From Setaria digitata (taxonomy: Eukaryota > Nematoda > Chromadorea > Rhabditida > Setariidae): 64,000 bases of DNA. Numbering within the stretch: position 1 is the stretch's first letter; every line of letters begins with the position of its first letter. Below are positions 1-12,900 of this stretch, piece by piece. The stretch lies in NCBI GenBank assembly GCA_003640385.1, contig RCAB01000302.1:1-64000 (forward strand). Direction: 5' to 3'. The notes beneath the pieces were generated by a model. It worked only from the letters and a program-made list of their open reading frames with translations, made no database searches and had not been told where the DNA came from. Position numbers and translations under genes: made by a program.

Positions 1-851
1 TAAAATTATCCGATTAAAAATTTTTTTTTAACGCTGAAATTTGTCACTCACGTTTTACATTTTCGTTCTAAGCTTGGGGAAATGATTCATTTAATTTCGT
101 AAGGTCCATCTGATAGCTTCTTACAATTCATTAATTTCGGTTTGATTTTAATTGACTTATTCATTATTGTCATTGCTAAAAATGATTATAATACAAGTTA
201 TTTTTCCGTTACAGTTCAATCGATAAAATCAATCAATCAATAAATCACACATTTAAAATCAAGCATTTATTTTATCTCATTTATAATGGAAACATCAATC
301 GAAAAGGGAAAAAGAAATGGCAATTTAAATCAACAAATCTTAAAAATTACTTTATCGCAAAATTTGTAATGGAAACATCAATCTAAAAAAGAAAAAGAAG
401 TGAAAATTTAAAATATCAAATTTCAAAAATCACTTTCAGTTTATTTATAATAATAAATTTATTTACAAAAAAATCCGAATAGCTGAGACTTTAATGTGAT
501 TGATTGCGTTTTTTTTTTTATGCCATAGTAAATTCTTTTTTTTCGGAAAAACTCCTATAAAAAAATAGAAAATAAAAATAACAATAAAAAAAAAGAGAAA
601 AATTTCTTCAACAAAATTCAAAGTACTAATTTTCATCGATCAAATGAAATGAAAACTAGTTTTTCCTTTTGTTTTCTAACTTACTTTCACGATAACTTTT
701 TGTCTCCTATCACTTTCCTTTTCATTTCTTTTTTTCCAGACCTGTTTATTTAGCTGAATGATTTTATCAGAAATTCCGTGTGGGTGCTATTTATTCATTT
801 TTAAGCAATTAAATATTCACTTTTTCTTCATAAAAAATTAAATTAGTAGTT

Positions 852-1130
852 ATGAAACGTTATTGTTCTTGTTATTACTGCCATTATTGTTGTTTTTATC
901 ATTGTTTTGGTTGTTACTATTTGTACAGTTGTTGCTCGGCTTACTCTTATTACTTCCCTTCTCTCTTGTTGTTGCAATTGCCATTGTTATTGTCTTACCA
1001 GCTTATTGTTGTTATTGTTACTGTCGTTGCAATCATTTTTCTGTTTCCATTATTATTGCTAACATTATTATTCTCATTGTTGTTTCTACTGTTGTTATTG
1101 TTAATATCACGGAATTCCGTCGTCATTTGC
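852..1130. repeat. Imperfect TTA/TTG-type low-complexity block
   Basis: The + strand is built almost entirely of short TTATTG, TTGTT and CTATT words. It opens two overlapping frames of about 99 codons rich in Leu, Ile, Val, Tyr and Cys. Neither has splice context or family resemblance, so I read it as a degenerate microsatellite rather than a gene. Confidence 0.6.
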
Positions 1131-2324
1131 TTTTGCATTTCATTGCCTTAAATGGAAAATAGCATTCATTCTTCGTGTTTTCCATGCAAATTCCATTCAT
1201 TCTTTTTTTGCTTTTTGATAATTTTACAATTTAAGTATTTCAAATAATGTAAGTATTGTACTATTATTGCTAATTATGCAAATTTCAATTACTTCAAAGT
1301 GATCCTTTATCAAACTTCATCGATACCGTCCAGCTGATAGATATCATTCAAAAATTGACGCTGCCAATTAGTCTTGCTCATAAAATTTCATCCTTCATTC
1401 AATTACTTCTTATTGCTTTTGTAGTTCAAGCTAAATCGTATCTAGGAAAGTCAAGTCAAATTTTACTTTTATAATATAAATAAACTTGTTTTTGATGCTT
1501 CCATGCATATGCGTATAGGTAGGTAGGTACACGTACATGTATATATGAACGTGCATGATTACGTGAGTACGCATATGCGAACGTGTTTGAGTACATACGT
1601 GCGTGTTATGTGAATATTTGAAGGCGCTATTTACAATTTATCACAAAATTGAATTAAAATAAATCACTTGAATGTAGTAGAATTACTAAACATCAATAAG
1701 ATCATAAATTATAACTTTTAAACTGCAACTAAAATTAATGGATAATTATCAGTTATTACAGATCAAGGCTGCTTTTGTTGCAGAGAGCATTCGTGTGATA
1801 AAATTAAATTAATATGTGATAAAATTATTGAAATTAATATACTTTATTATCAGTCTAACCTAACTGCTGCACTGATATAACTTTATGAATACTTTTTAAC
1901 AATCTTTTTTTTTTTTTTTGAAACTGCATGGATATTTTTAAAAATTTTTCTCATTTATTTCTTCGTTATAAGCCGTAGTAATCGAAATAAATTGCTTCCA
2001 TTATAAAGGTTGCATGATGTTGATAATCTGTTGCAAGTAAATTTTAATTAAAAAGTTGGCTTTTCCAACTTTTATTGTCCTTATTGAAGAGAATTATTTC
2101 ATGAGAAATTTCAGTTTTCCATATTAACTATTTATGATAATTGATGATTGAAATTCAAATGTAACCTAATTTACATTGTATCAATTTTGTGAACTGTAGG
2201 CAAATATGATTCAGCATAAGTAAATAAAAAATAGGAAAAGGAATAGATTAGGATGGATGATTAACCGGAAAAAAAGGTCACTTATCAGGAAAAGATAAGA
2301 AAATAGAACGGGGGTAAAATAGAA

Positions 2325-2372
2325 GGAGAGAAAGAGGAGAGAGAGAGGGAGAGGGAGAGAGAGAGAGAGAGA
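2325..2372. repeat. GA-rich simple repeat
   Basis: Purine-only tract dominated by GAGAGA on the + strand. It produces Ser/Leu-rich spurious frames on the other strand. Confidence 0.75.
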
Positions 2373-3508
2373 TTTCTGCTTTTTTGACGGTACGATAAAA
2401 GACTGATCATAAAATAGTTTCTTTTCATTATCAATCTCCTCAATATGGAGGGAAAAAGAGAGAGAAAGGGGTCTTAAAATTGCGCTCTTATGGCACATTC
2501 CAAAAGTTTCAAAATTAATTATCATTTTAGGTTTCATTGTTCTGTCTGTTGAATGGACGGTAGAATTTTTGATTGTTGTGAAAAATTTCACTCTAAGTTC
2601 AAATATTTAGTCAAAAGAATGAAGGTGTCGCTAGCGAACCTCAAAACCTGAAGTTTAGAAAATTTTGAAAGATATCAGGAGGAAAAAAAGGAATAGCCAT
2701 GAAAATTTTCAATTTCAAAATTTATAATTTTACGATAATTGTGAAAATTTCTTCCCACTAATTACGAATTTAGCAGTTAGAATACGAATGAACGAACAGC
2801 AAATGAAAATTTGAAAATGATTAACGACTTGCGTGATTTACGTAAATTAATGTGACGCTGCGCTAGATGTAGCAGTGATTTTATGCAAGAAAATCACACA
2901 ATTCCTTCCATTCACATTTCATATTTACAAAGCTCATACAAATTTTCAGGCATACTAGTTGTTTAATTTTGTTAAAATTTCAGATTAATAAAGAATATGT
3001 TATCCACACTGCGCTACATTTAATCACTATGCCAGTTATTTGACATTTTACATTTTAAAATTTCAATTAATTTAAAATCTCCGTATGAAAATTCTGCAAT
3101 ATATTAAAATTTAATTCCTTCTTTTAATTCTCTTAACTTGTACATAAATTAATACTTGCTACTTCTGAAATTATATGTCAATAACTGCACAACAAACTTT
3201 TTACGTTTCATACAATGCTTCAAATCCAAAGCACTTAAATACGCTTCAAAGATGCACTTAATTTCAAGCTACTAAACAATATAATACTTATTAAAATCAT
3301 TGTTAATATCAAATTTCAAATCACATCATAATGGTTTCAAAATCACAGAAGAAATCCACATCAATACCGTCTCACTCCTCAACTCTCAAAGTCTTCAATA
3401 AGTTTACTAAAATAATTAATGTCTCATCATATGTTAGCTCGGAATATCACAGTCTCTTCATCTACGAGATCTGTTTCTAATTTCTTTCTTCAAAGGTGAA
3501 CAGGAAAA

Positions 3509-3532
3509 GAGAGAGAGAGAGAGAGAGAGGGG
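3509..3532. repeat. (GA)n microsatellite
   Basis: Near-perfect GA dinucleotide run followed by a short G run, inside noncoding sequence. Confidence 0.75.
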
Positions 3533-4037
3533 TGAAGGAAGAAAAGAAGAGAGAAATGTGGCATTCATCTCTTTATCGGCTTTTCAATGCTGCAATAAGT
3601 GCTGCACGAGAATTTAGTCTGTGATAGATCAGTCTCATAAATTAGTATAATTAATCGAACTGACTTCTCTTCAGTTCCATTTACATTCATTATTATAATA
3701 TAATTAGTGAGCGAGAGAGAGGAGATAGAAAGTTTCAACTTGTATCGTTGAGAGATTAAAGAAGGAATGGATTTATGAATGAAAAAAAAAATTATCTCAA
3801 AAATAATAAATATTGTAATAAGATTTACTTTCATTTCCCCTTTCTGTCTTCAGTTTTTAAATTGAAAATTTGAAAATCCTGACTTTTCCAAGCTGCTAGT
3901 TTCAAACTTACCTTCCAAGTCTGTCATCTGTCATCTGCCCAGAGGGTCATCCAAAGATCACATTTTTCTCTTCTCAACAAAATGATACGTCTACTGCCAT
4001 CACCTAACATCCAACACTTCCATGATAACTTTACCTC

Positions 4038-4120
4038 ACCGCCCACTCACTCCCCCTCCCGCCCACTCACCGCCCACTCACTCCCCCTCCCGCCCACTCA
4101 CCGCCCACCACCGCCCACTC
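4038..4120. repeat. GC-rich tandem repeat, 31-bp unit, two perfect copies plus partial
   Basis: Two back-to-back identical 31-bp units (4038-4068 and 4069-4099) are followed by shortened ACCGCCCACC-type pieces. The units contain CCGCCCACTC words, so this is a C-rich island in otherwise AT-rich DNA. It lies about 1.4 kb upstream of the CLIC gene. Confidence 0.85.
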
Positions 4121-5523
4121 CTCCACATTGCCGTCGTATCAATAACACATCCATCCGCAGGACATCCCCTATTAACGAAGCAAGCAGTACATATCTCTCT
4201 GTCTCTCTGATCATTCCTCTTCATTATCTTCAGACTCCCTCAATTGCGAAGTTTCCTGAGTGTTGCTTGTCTGTCCGTTCGTTTCACTCCCCCAAACAAC
4301 GGGTCATTATGGGTAAACCGGTTTTCCGTCATCCGGTTTTTATTTTTACGGAAGTTTCACTCCTTACACTATAATATTCGCTAAAACTGTTACTTTTGTT
4401 GTTTGAGATTGTTTCTGTGTGCGTATGAGACGATTACTTTCTGGGTGCTTCAAGCTTATTGCAGATCAGGACATTACTTTCCGGATAACTTGACACACTC
4501 TTCTGCAATCCGTAAAATTCCTAACTAGAACTAGACAATCTGGAATTGCCGGAAATATTCCGACAGTTACTATTGTGGCTACTGATTGAGTACGAGCTTT
4601 AGTGGTAATCTAATTCAAAAACATTCTCATTGTTTCTCACTGATTCGAACTTTTTTTGGTCTGTATATATTCCAAGTATAAGCAGATAAACCAATATTAC
4701 CTATAAGGAATAGACATATCATATATACATATCGGAAATTTCCCAAATTTCATTAATTTTCCGAATTTTCGAAGTTTAAAAGTTACATATTCCGCTGGAA
4801 AACATACACACGGCATGTCATAGTTCACTTTTGCATGTTTAAAAATCATTAAGATTCAGATTCCACTTTTCTTTCATTCGTAAATTTCGAAATTGTTCGG
4901 TGACAAAGTTTCCGTTTCATCTTATTTACCTGTAATTTCGCATGACGTGTAATTTATTTATATTTTCGTATTTTCTAATTCCAAAACATTGCTAAGCTCT
5001 TCTGTGAAAATCGATAATGGGGAAAAAAAGGAAAGGAGTGGGAAGTGTTTAATTTCAGCTGTTTCTACCATTCTAATAATAATTTTCCATTTCTTTGAAA
5101 TTTTCAAAAGTACTTAAATTTTTATTAGAAAATTTCATTCGAGCCTCTTTTCTTTTTCCTTTCCTTCATATGTGTGTACATGTGTAAATCCTCTTACACG
5201 TACGTACACGTACATAAATTCGAATATTTTTGCTGCATATTTCGAAAACTTCCTATTATTTCCATTTTTCATGATGGATTGATAGGTACAGAATCAATTG
5301 ATTTAGCGAATTGAGGAAATATTTGAAACATGTGATCTTTCATTGTATTTCTAAATAATTGGATCTCGTTTTAAATGGTTATTTGCTGTTAATCAGATAA
5401 TCACTCAGCGAACATAATATAGACTTTTGTCTTCTTTTAATTATCATTACTACTGCATCGTTTATTGTTTTGTCATTCTGTTATAAGATTCTGCTTAACA
5501 AATAATAAAAAAAAGTCCTAGCG

Positions 5524-5535
5524 AATTTTAGCAAG
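5524..5535 (+). promoter_or_regulatory. Candidate trans-splice acceptor before the CLIC gene
   Basis: A T-rich tract ending in TTTTAG lies three bases before the ATG at 5536. With no in-frame upstream exon seen, this is the arrangement expected for spliced-leader addition. It could also be the 3' end of a 5'UTR intron. Confidence 0.45.
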
Positions 5536-7966
5536 ATGGAACCAGTCGTATTATGGGTGAAAGCAGGATCAGATGGTGTACGTTTAGGTGGTGATCCGTT
5601 ATGTCATCAAATTTTTATGATATTAATCGAAAAAAGCCTCTCTCCGGATTCTGATCTTATGTTAGTTTCTATTCTATACAAAATATTCACTTTTTAATTA
5701 ACAATATATATTAAACCTACTATATCTTTCACTTCGTTTGATGTAATCGTCGAAGTACAGTTGCAGATTTATGAAAGCTTTATAAATCTGTATCAAAACT
5801 GTATAAATCAATTAATTATTGATGTGGAAGATTAGTCAATATAGTGGTCTGACGAAGGATTGGTTGAAATAGTTTGATTTATTCGTCGATGTAGTTAATC
5901 TCTTTTAAAAAGCTGCTATCGAAAAAAAGATGAGGATGAGGCAAAATTACATAAAAATGAGTTAAAAACTGCATTGATGTATATAGCGCTGAATAACCAG
6001 ATAATCCTGATCAGAATTGCCATGCAAAATTAATTATTGTAGATTCAGTGTCAAAACAGTTAATGAAGCGAAACCTCCACCAGAATTTCGGGAGGTTAGT
6101 TTTTTTTTTCTGTTTTTACAAAAATTTTAGTCACATTAAAACTTTTTCTAATAATGATAAGAAAATGAAAATGTAAAGGGAAAAGAGGAAGAAAATTGGG
6201 ATTTTCTGAATTTTATTTGAAAAATCCTACATTGGTCTTTTTTTTTTTTTTAAATGAGAAAGCATTTCGTTGATAATATTTTCTTCAGCATGCGATGTTA
6301 ATGTGAAGCATTACCTATATATATATATAGGTAATGTATATATATATATATATATATGTTAGTAGTTAATCCTTCTGGAAAAGTTGCTTCGTTCCATCGA
6401 TTATTTAGGATAATTGAGATATGGAGAGTTGCTGGGAAGTGAGAAAATTAACTGAGCTAATGCAAGGAATGAGGGTAGCGTATGGCTTACTAGTTTTTTA
6501 TTTGCTTGTATCGGAGATTTTCGCATCATAATTATAGCCTAACCTAAATTTTCCCCCTTACTTCTAAATAATTTTGATGAGGAGAAAAATCAGTTTTGAA
6601 ACTAGCATAATTTTTCATAAAAGTTTAAACCAAAAAGAAAATGACACCAATTTTTAGGCTGGTTTAAGGCATGCTCCAGCTTTACAACACGGTGACGACT
6701 TGATTTTATCTCACCAAGATGAAATCATTGACTACATAGACCGAAAGTTCCCAATACCATCATTGAAATGTGATTGTTCTGCCGCTTCAAACGCTACAGC
6801 AAATCTTTTTCGTTCCTTTGCATTCTTCATTAAGGAAGTTAACACCGACCCAAAGGTACATGATATTTTGCGTTCCTGTTTCAAAAAGAACTTCTCAATG
6901 CATGAAGTGAAATTTCTTTTGCACCAAAACTCATTCCTAGAGGAGAAGGTGTTTCAGGCTTTGAACACTGAGCTAGTACGACTGGATCGATATTTTAGTG
7001 ATATAAGCACGTCATTTTTGGCAGCTGATCATTTAACCCATTTGGATTGCTACATTTTACCCAAATTACACACCATCCGGATCGCCTTAGGAGCACTGAA
7101 AGGATATGAAATACCAAGCAATTTGCATAATTTATGGGGTTATATGAAACGCGGTTATGCTACGGAATCATTCCGAAAAAGTTGTCCAAGTGATCAGGTT
7201 ATCTTTTTTCTCTTGTTTCACATTTTAACTATTTTTTTAGTAAAAGGATGGATTAAACAAGATAATTAATATAATGATTAGCATTTCCCAAACATCTTGG
7301 AGGCATTACTGTACAGAATTTACGGAACGTTAGAGATTGTAAATTTAAGTTTACTTGTATTTCTGGTGTAATTTTTGGATTACCTTTCTAAATGTAAGGT
7401 GGCAAAATGTTAGAGTATGATTAGTTTGAAGAGGAAATAAAAATATAATATACGGAGATAGCTACTGCAAAGTGTATTTACTAGTTGGCCGTGTGTAACT
7501 ACTGCAGTTTTATATTTTTGAGCACTTAAGATTTTTGTTTAAACTCAGAATCATTTTTCTGTACGGTTATCTTCTTGGTTTTTATCCAAGTTTATTTTTG
7601 TTGAAATTTGGTGAACTAACAATGAAATTTGAAATGGTGGGTGCATTGTAAGTAGCCTTATTATAATTTTTCAAAACACTCCCTCGGAAAATTAATTTAT
7701 CTCCAAATAGCGGAAGATGCGGTGTCAATTTCTTTTTTTTTTTTTTTTTTTTTTTTTTACAGGACTTAATTATTACGAAGGTAGAGGAGGTACTGGTAAG
7801 GAACTTTATTATAGTATTTTAGGAAATAATACTGTACTGGGCAGAACGACCAGATACGCCAAATCTTACTTCACAAAAGCGATCCCAGTTATATCGTCAA
7901 AAAACTACTTATAGCTTGGATATTCCGGTGGATGCTCAAAACGGTAAAATTAAGTTAAACGGTTAA
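5536..7966 (+). CDS. exc-4: Chloride intracellular channel (CLIC) family protein, EXC-4/EXL-1-like
   Basis: Five exons: 5536-5660, 6043-6094, 6658-7197, 7763-7780 and 7823-7966, all GT-AG with consistent phases. They give about 292 residues, close to the 290 expected for C. elegans EXC-4. CLICs are glutathione-transferase-fold proteins that move between cytosol and membrane; EXC-4 keeps the excretory canal open. The N-terminus carries the thioredoxin-like half with Asp20-Pro-Leu-Cys23 at the usual Cys-Pro-Phe-Cys/Ser site. A later helical half contains the block DCYILPKLHTIRI and a YEIPSNLHNLW segment. The start is the only ATG before the conserved LWVKA strand. The 18-nt fourth exon and 42-nt intron are the least certain part; a 33-nt version of that exon (to 7795) is also open. 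EXL-1 rather than EXC-4 orthology cannot be excluded. Confidence 0.82.
6309..6336. repeat. Perfect palindrome around a TA core
   Basis: CATTACC (6309-6315) and its exact reverse complement GGTAATG (6330-6336) bracket a TA run. The whole 28 bp is self-complementary and could form a hairpin or cruciform. A second TA run follows at 6337-6357. It lies in intron 2 of the CLIC gene. Confidence 0.8.
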
Positions 7967-8073
7967 ACAAATAACATTGATCGATATATCATTTAATTAT
8001 GCATAATTTTAATGTATAATGAGAGTTAAAATCCTGCTGTATGCTTATAAATTTCTGTTATATTGACTGGCCA

Positions 8074-8139
<66 letters not shown>

Positions 8140-9970
8140 GTACTCTTCCTCATCGTTTTTATCGGCAATCTACGAATTTCGCTATGTTTACTTTATCCCA
8201 GTACTCGCAAGAAGTACAGGTTTTATCGACAAACTAATTAGTAAATAAGAATAAAATCCAAGAAGGTATAATGAGAGATTAAATTCAGTCGATATATTTA
8301 GTAGCCTGGTAGATCTAAGTATGAATTTTTTTTCCGGATTACAGGAATTTATCACTTGTGCTGTATACTGACCACTCTGCTTGATTCATTATTTTCCCTT
8401 TAACAAAAGTCATCCAGCATTTAAAGTTACCTTCTGAATTTTCTTCCGCTCTATGAGCATTAATTTAGTCGTTCTTTTAAAGAAATAATTGATTCCTTCA
8501 ATAACATTACTTTGATTGAAGAACTTAAGTAAACTAATATTTGCATAACAGTATGTTATAAAAGTTTGTGTTTCCTGGAAAAAGTGCAAATTATTGTAAC
8601 AATTTTACATATATGATTATGTTTCTTATTCTTACTGTGTTATAATGGAAATTGTAAGTTACATTCTACTACTAGTCATTTAGCATAAAAATGAGAAATT
8701 TAAAATGTTTTTTGTTTAGTGTACAGAATAGAATTATCCCGGATGTATCCATTTTAAATTATTTTAGAAATCTCAAATATGTTCTGTTCACATTTCTTCT
8801 CACCTTTATTCTATACTCTATTTCTTATAAATTCATGTTGCAAAATACTGGTAAACAAGTTTTAAAAATGTTTTACTGTGTTGTTTTTCCTTGTGACTAT
8901 ATCAAATAAAAAAAAAAAAAGAATTTTGCACTTCCTTTGGCGTCTGTCAGTGTTATTTATTATTTTCTGCGAAGGAAAGTGGTAAAATGTATATTTCGAA
9001 GAATTATTGTTTCATAGTTACATTCCTCAACACTGGAAGCTTTTTTTTCCGCAGGGTATTTCAATGATGGAAATGAATAGGTGAAGGAAAGGAATTATGT
9101 ATGAAGAAATATCAAGGAAGACTGACTGGAGATGATGAGTTGAGATAGATAATTAATCAGCAGGGAAAAATCAAGTTATCTAAGGGGGAGATCTGTCGCA
9201 GAGGTTGGACTTACAAAAGTTTCGCCCTTCCATTATGCAAGGAAGGAGGAAGGAATACGGGACGAGATACAACGCAGAATGAAGAGGAAATTTCAAGTGG
9301 TCGGAGAAGAATATGAAACTTCTCTTATTTTGCTTATTAGCGGGAAACAAGGGACTTATTATGATTTCGCTAAAGCTTGGGACTTGTTTGCTTCAGTATT
9401 GTTCAGTAAAAGATGTAAGGAAAAAGTGAAATAAACTGAGTAAGAAAAAATTTTAAAACTTATCTTTTATTATAAGAATAAAAGAACACGGTGAATGGTA
9501 AATTTAATGAATTGTCCATAAAGGAATTGGGCCACTTCACTTACTCATCAACCATCAACCTGGATCACTATTAATCGGAATTGCCTGTTCTCGCACCCCT
9601 CTTATTCTTTTTTTTTGAGATGTGATTCTTCCTGAAGCAAACATCCCATATTATCAAAAAATATAAATATACATATATATATATATGTAAGCAAGGAGTA
9701 CCATTTCAAAATGTCTTAATTTCTCTGAGAGCTTAAATTTGCATTATGACACTGAAGTCATGGTAGTGTGAAATCTAAACATTATAGGTTTTGAGAAAAA
9801 GTTTCTTACTAATTGGGATGGCTGTGGAAGCATATGAAGGGGTTGAGATGGATGGAGTTTACGAGGAAGACGGAAATATTATAGCTAATAGAAGCTAGAA
9901 AGGGATTGTTAAAATTTTAGGTAATTTTTTTAAACTTTTTCAATTTTACGAAATTACTGTGATGATCAGA
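7967..9970. other. Intergenic region between CLIC and eIF3e genes
   Basis: Holds the 3' flank of the CLIC gene, the long TA microsatellite, a shorter TA run near 9670-9688 and a purine-rich, less AT-rich segment at about 9055-9330. No spliced coding model could be built. Confidence 0.5.
8076..8133. repeat. (TA)n microsatellite, about 29 repeats
   Basis: Uninterrupted AT dinucleotide tract just downstream of the CLIC gene. Its length makes it a likely polymorphic marker and a likely place for polymerase slippage. Confidence 0.95.
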
Positions 9971-9978
9971 ATTTCCAG
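9971..9978 (+). promoter_or_regulatory. Candidate trans-splice acceptor before eIF3e
   Basis: ATTTCCAG ends 19 bases before the eIF3e ATG at 9998. No upstream coding exon is apparent, so this fits a spliced-leader acceptor or a 5'UTR intron end. Confidence 0.45.
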
Positions 9979-9997
9979 ACATCAACTTCACTACAAT

Positions 9998-12900
9998 ATG
10001 GCAGAATACGATCTAACTAAAAAAATGGCCCCATTCTTTGATCTTCACTTAGTTATACCATTATTGGAGTTTATCGAGCCACGGAATGTAAGTTTGATAA
10101 TTTTGAAGCTTTAAATTAAATTAATTGGACTGAACGTTCCAGATATTCGTAAAGCTCTCTTTTGTATTAAATTTTAGTATAATTTTTTTCGATGTTTATA
10201 GCCATGTAGTTCAATTCTGTCTATTAGATTGCTAGTTTGGTGCATAATTACTTGCCGTAGCACGTCCCTCGAAACATTTATCATTCCTTACGCAAAATCT
10301 TTCTCTGTAATTCGTTGAAAATATCCTTTCAAATGTTTTTTTTTTTCTAGTAAAAGTAAAACTTTTCTTTTAGATTTATAATCATGATTCACTGATCAAA
10401 GTACATCGTCGAGTTTTGCTGAAAACAAATATGATTGATAGCGTAATTGAAACTTATCCAGATGGTGAAGTACCAAAAGAACTGGAACAGCGCAAAGTTG
10501 AGATTCTCAGTCAGGTACTTGCTATCCTAAGTGCTTGACATATTTCAGACCACAAATATGCAAAGGTAGTTATGAAATAAATATAGTTACTTGATATCAA
10601 ATGGTTTATCGACAGTTTGTGGTGAGAAGCTCCACATTTATTATATGGACTCTGTTATTCGTGATTCTGTTGTTTATTTTGCACATTTGCTTTATTTCCT
10701 TGTTATTCATTTATTTACATTGTTTAAAAATTATATTGCAGCGTGAGAAACTGAAGGTCAAAGTTGATCCAGTTGTGGAAATTTTGGAATCGGAGCCAGT
10801 AAAAGCTATGATGGATAGTAGAGAATTAACGAATAATCGAATCCTTGAATATGTTACTGCAAATCATGGGGTTACTTTATTTCACCTGCTTATTATATTA
10901 TAAACTTGTTTTTTATTGAAATATTTTTCTATAAGGTCAAAATATAGCTTGCACCCACCAGATTTTCCTTTTCCTTTATTTCCATCTTTTCACTGTTAAG
11001 TTTAGAAGGAGTTATAAAATTTTAATATTTATCTAAAGTAAAGAAGAGGATTGTTGTGATGTAATTATTGTGAATGTGTTTCCTGGACGCTAATATACAT
11101 CAAGAATACCATTCTTTGCAGCTTACTGAAGAAATGCTCCACTCATTGTTTCGTTATGCCAAATTCCAGTACGAATGTGGTAATTATTCAGCTGCATCGT
11201 TATGCCTTGATTACTATCGTAATATTGTACCACAGCAAAACCCAAATTATCTGAGTGCATTGTACGGCAAACTAGCATCTGAAATATTATTACAAGTAAG
11301 TAAACTTGAGCGGACTCAAGGTTCTGTGCGACTTTTTGGCAATGTTAATACTAACTGAGGATTTAACTGCACATTTTGCTGAGAACTGATGCAAAATTTC
11401 ATTACTCAACTTGTAGCGATGGCTTGCGTCTATGAAATCTGTACCAGCAGCAAAATCTGGGGAAGCCAAAAATGCAGTTGCGCAATTTTTTAGGGTGTTT
11501 CTATTAGTCCAGGGGAAGTACTGAGTGTGCGGCACGTTTAATGATGGATCTGTGTCTGTTCATTTTATTATCTGGAAAGATTTTCCTGCAAGAATCCATT
11601 CTCGTTTCGTTATTCAATGTTAGTAGAAGAATGAGAAATTTTTCAAAATATATGCTAATAAAAAGTGTTTGCATGTAAAAGGAAGATTTACAAGATTCCT
11701 TGAAAAAAATCTTTTGTTTTTTTTAGGAATGGACGCATGCTAAAGATGATTTAACCAAATTGCGAACATACATTGATTTTAACCCGTTTGATACTGAACT
11801 GGAATCAGTGCAGCAGCGTGCATGGTTAATGCATTGGGCTCTGTTTGTTTATTTCAATTATCCGAAAGGACGTGATGAAATTGTTGAAATGTATCTTAAC
11901 CAACAACCATATTTGAACACAATACAGGTGATTCTTTATTGTGAGAGAGCCATTTCTGACATTTGTTATTTTTTACCCTGCCCCGCTTTGTGCGACTGAA
12001 CCTACAACATTACGATCTTTTGGTGGTCCTTGTGATATGCGTGGTGTTAAATACGTATGATTTAATAGATGGAAAGCTTGCTTACTGAAAATATGTTCCT
12101 CAAGAAGACCTTTTCTGGTTCAGATTTTTAGCATTTAAATTATTGTTCCTTTCTATTTGCATGTTAAACTAGATTAACGCACAACTTATTTTTTAGGTAG
12201 CATGCCCACACCTTTTGCGCTATTTAGCTGTGGCAGTTGTTACGAGTAAAACGAAGCAAAAAAACAGTTTGAAAGATTTAATCAAAGTAATCGATATTGT
12301 AAGTTATTCGATTAAAATATTCTTGCAACAAGTGTAACCCTAAAATCATTGATTTGTAATAAAAAGTTAGATTTGATAGGTGAAAACTAATTTTCTCCAA
12401 CATAAGATTTCAATCTCACCTAATCATATGTGATTATTTCGTCAGCTTTCCAAGGGTTAATTTTTGATTCCGCTTTCTAAATTGTTATTAATAAAGACTA
12501 CTTGAAGGAACGACATAATTATGAGGATCCAGTCACCGATTTCTTAACTTGTCTATATATTAAATATGATTTCGACGAAGCACAGAAAAAACTGAGGAAA
12601 TGCGAAGATGTGAGTTGTTCGGTTCAGGTGATTTCATAAGCTTTAACAGTAGATGGGGCAGTTAAGTTTTTCTGTTGTTTTAGGTTTTATCAAATGATTT
12701 CTTCTTGACTGCTTGCTTAGAGGATTTCCGGGAAAGTGCGAGATTGTTGATCTTTGAAATGTTCTGCAGAATTCATCAATGTATTTCGATACAAATGCTT
12801 GCCGAACGTCTCAATATGCAACAGGTATACCTACAAAATTTCTTGGAGCTAAAATTTTCTACAAATCTTCAAATACGCAATAGTTTTAACTGTTTTTATA

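Larger units (their letters stand above)
1..5535. other. Long noncoding stretch with simple repeats, no gene recognised
   Basis: No exon chain with splice signals and coding character was found on either strand. The open frames here are low-complexity. The segment holds a pyrimidine-rich TTA/TTG block (about 852-1130), a GA-rich block (about 2325-2372), a (GA)n run (about 3509-3530), a GC-rich tandem duplication (4038-4120) and a stretch of ACGT-type purine/pyrimidine alternation (about 1500-1615). It ends at the trans-splice-like acceptor of the CLIC gene. A promoter for that gene could lie here but I cannot point to one. Confidence 0.5.

Noticed and set aside
852..1162. Two overlapping open frames of 99 codons
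   Set aside because: Both come from one low-complexity TTA/TTG block; the frames overlap, with no splice context or family resemblance.
3982..4374. 130-codon Pro/Ser/His-rich frame
   Set aside because: It is produced by the GC-rich tandem repeat and neighbouring CT-rich sequence; the second frame over the same repeat shows the same artefact.
12481..12507. Apparent frame break in eIF3e between exons 6 and 7
   Set aside because: Using the AG at 12495-12496 breaks the frame, but the AG at 12506-12507 gives phase 0 and the expected ERHNYEDP sequence, so there is no frameshift.
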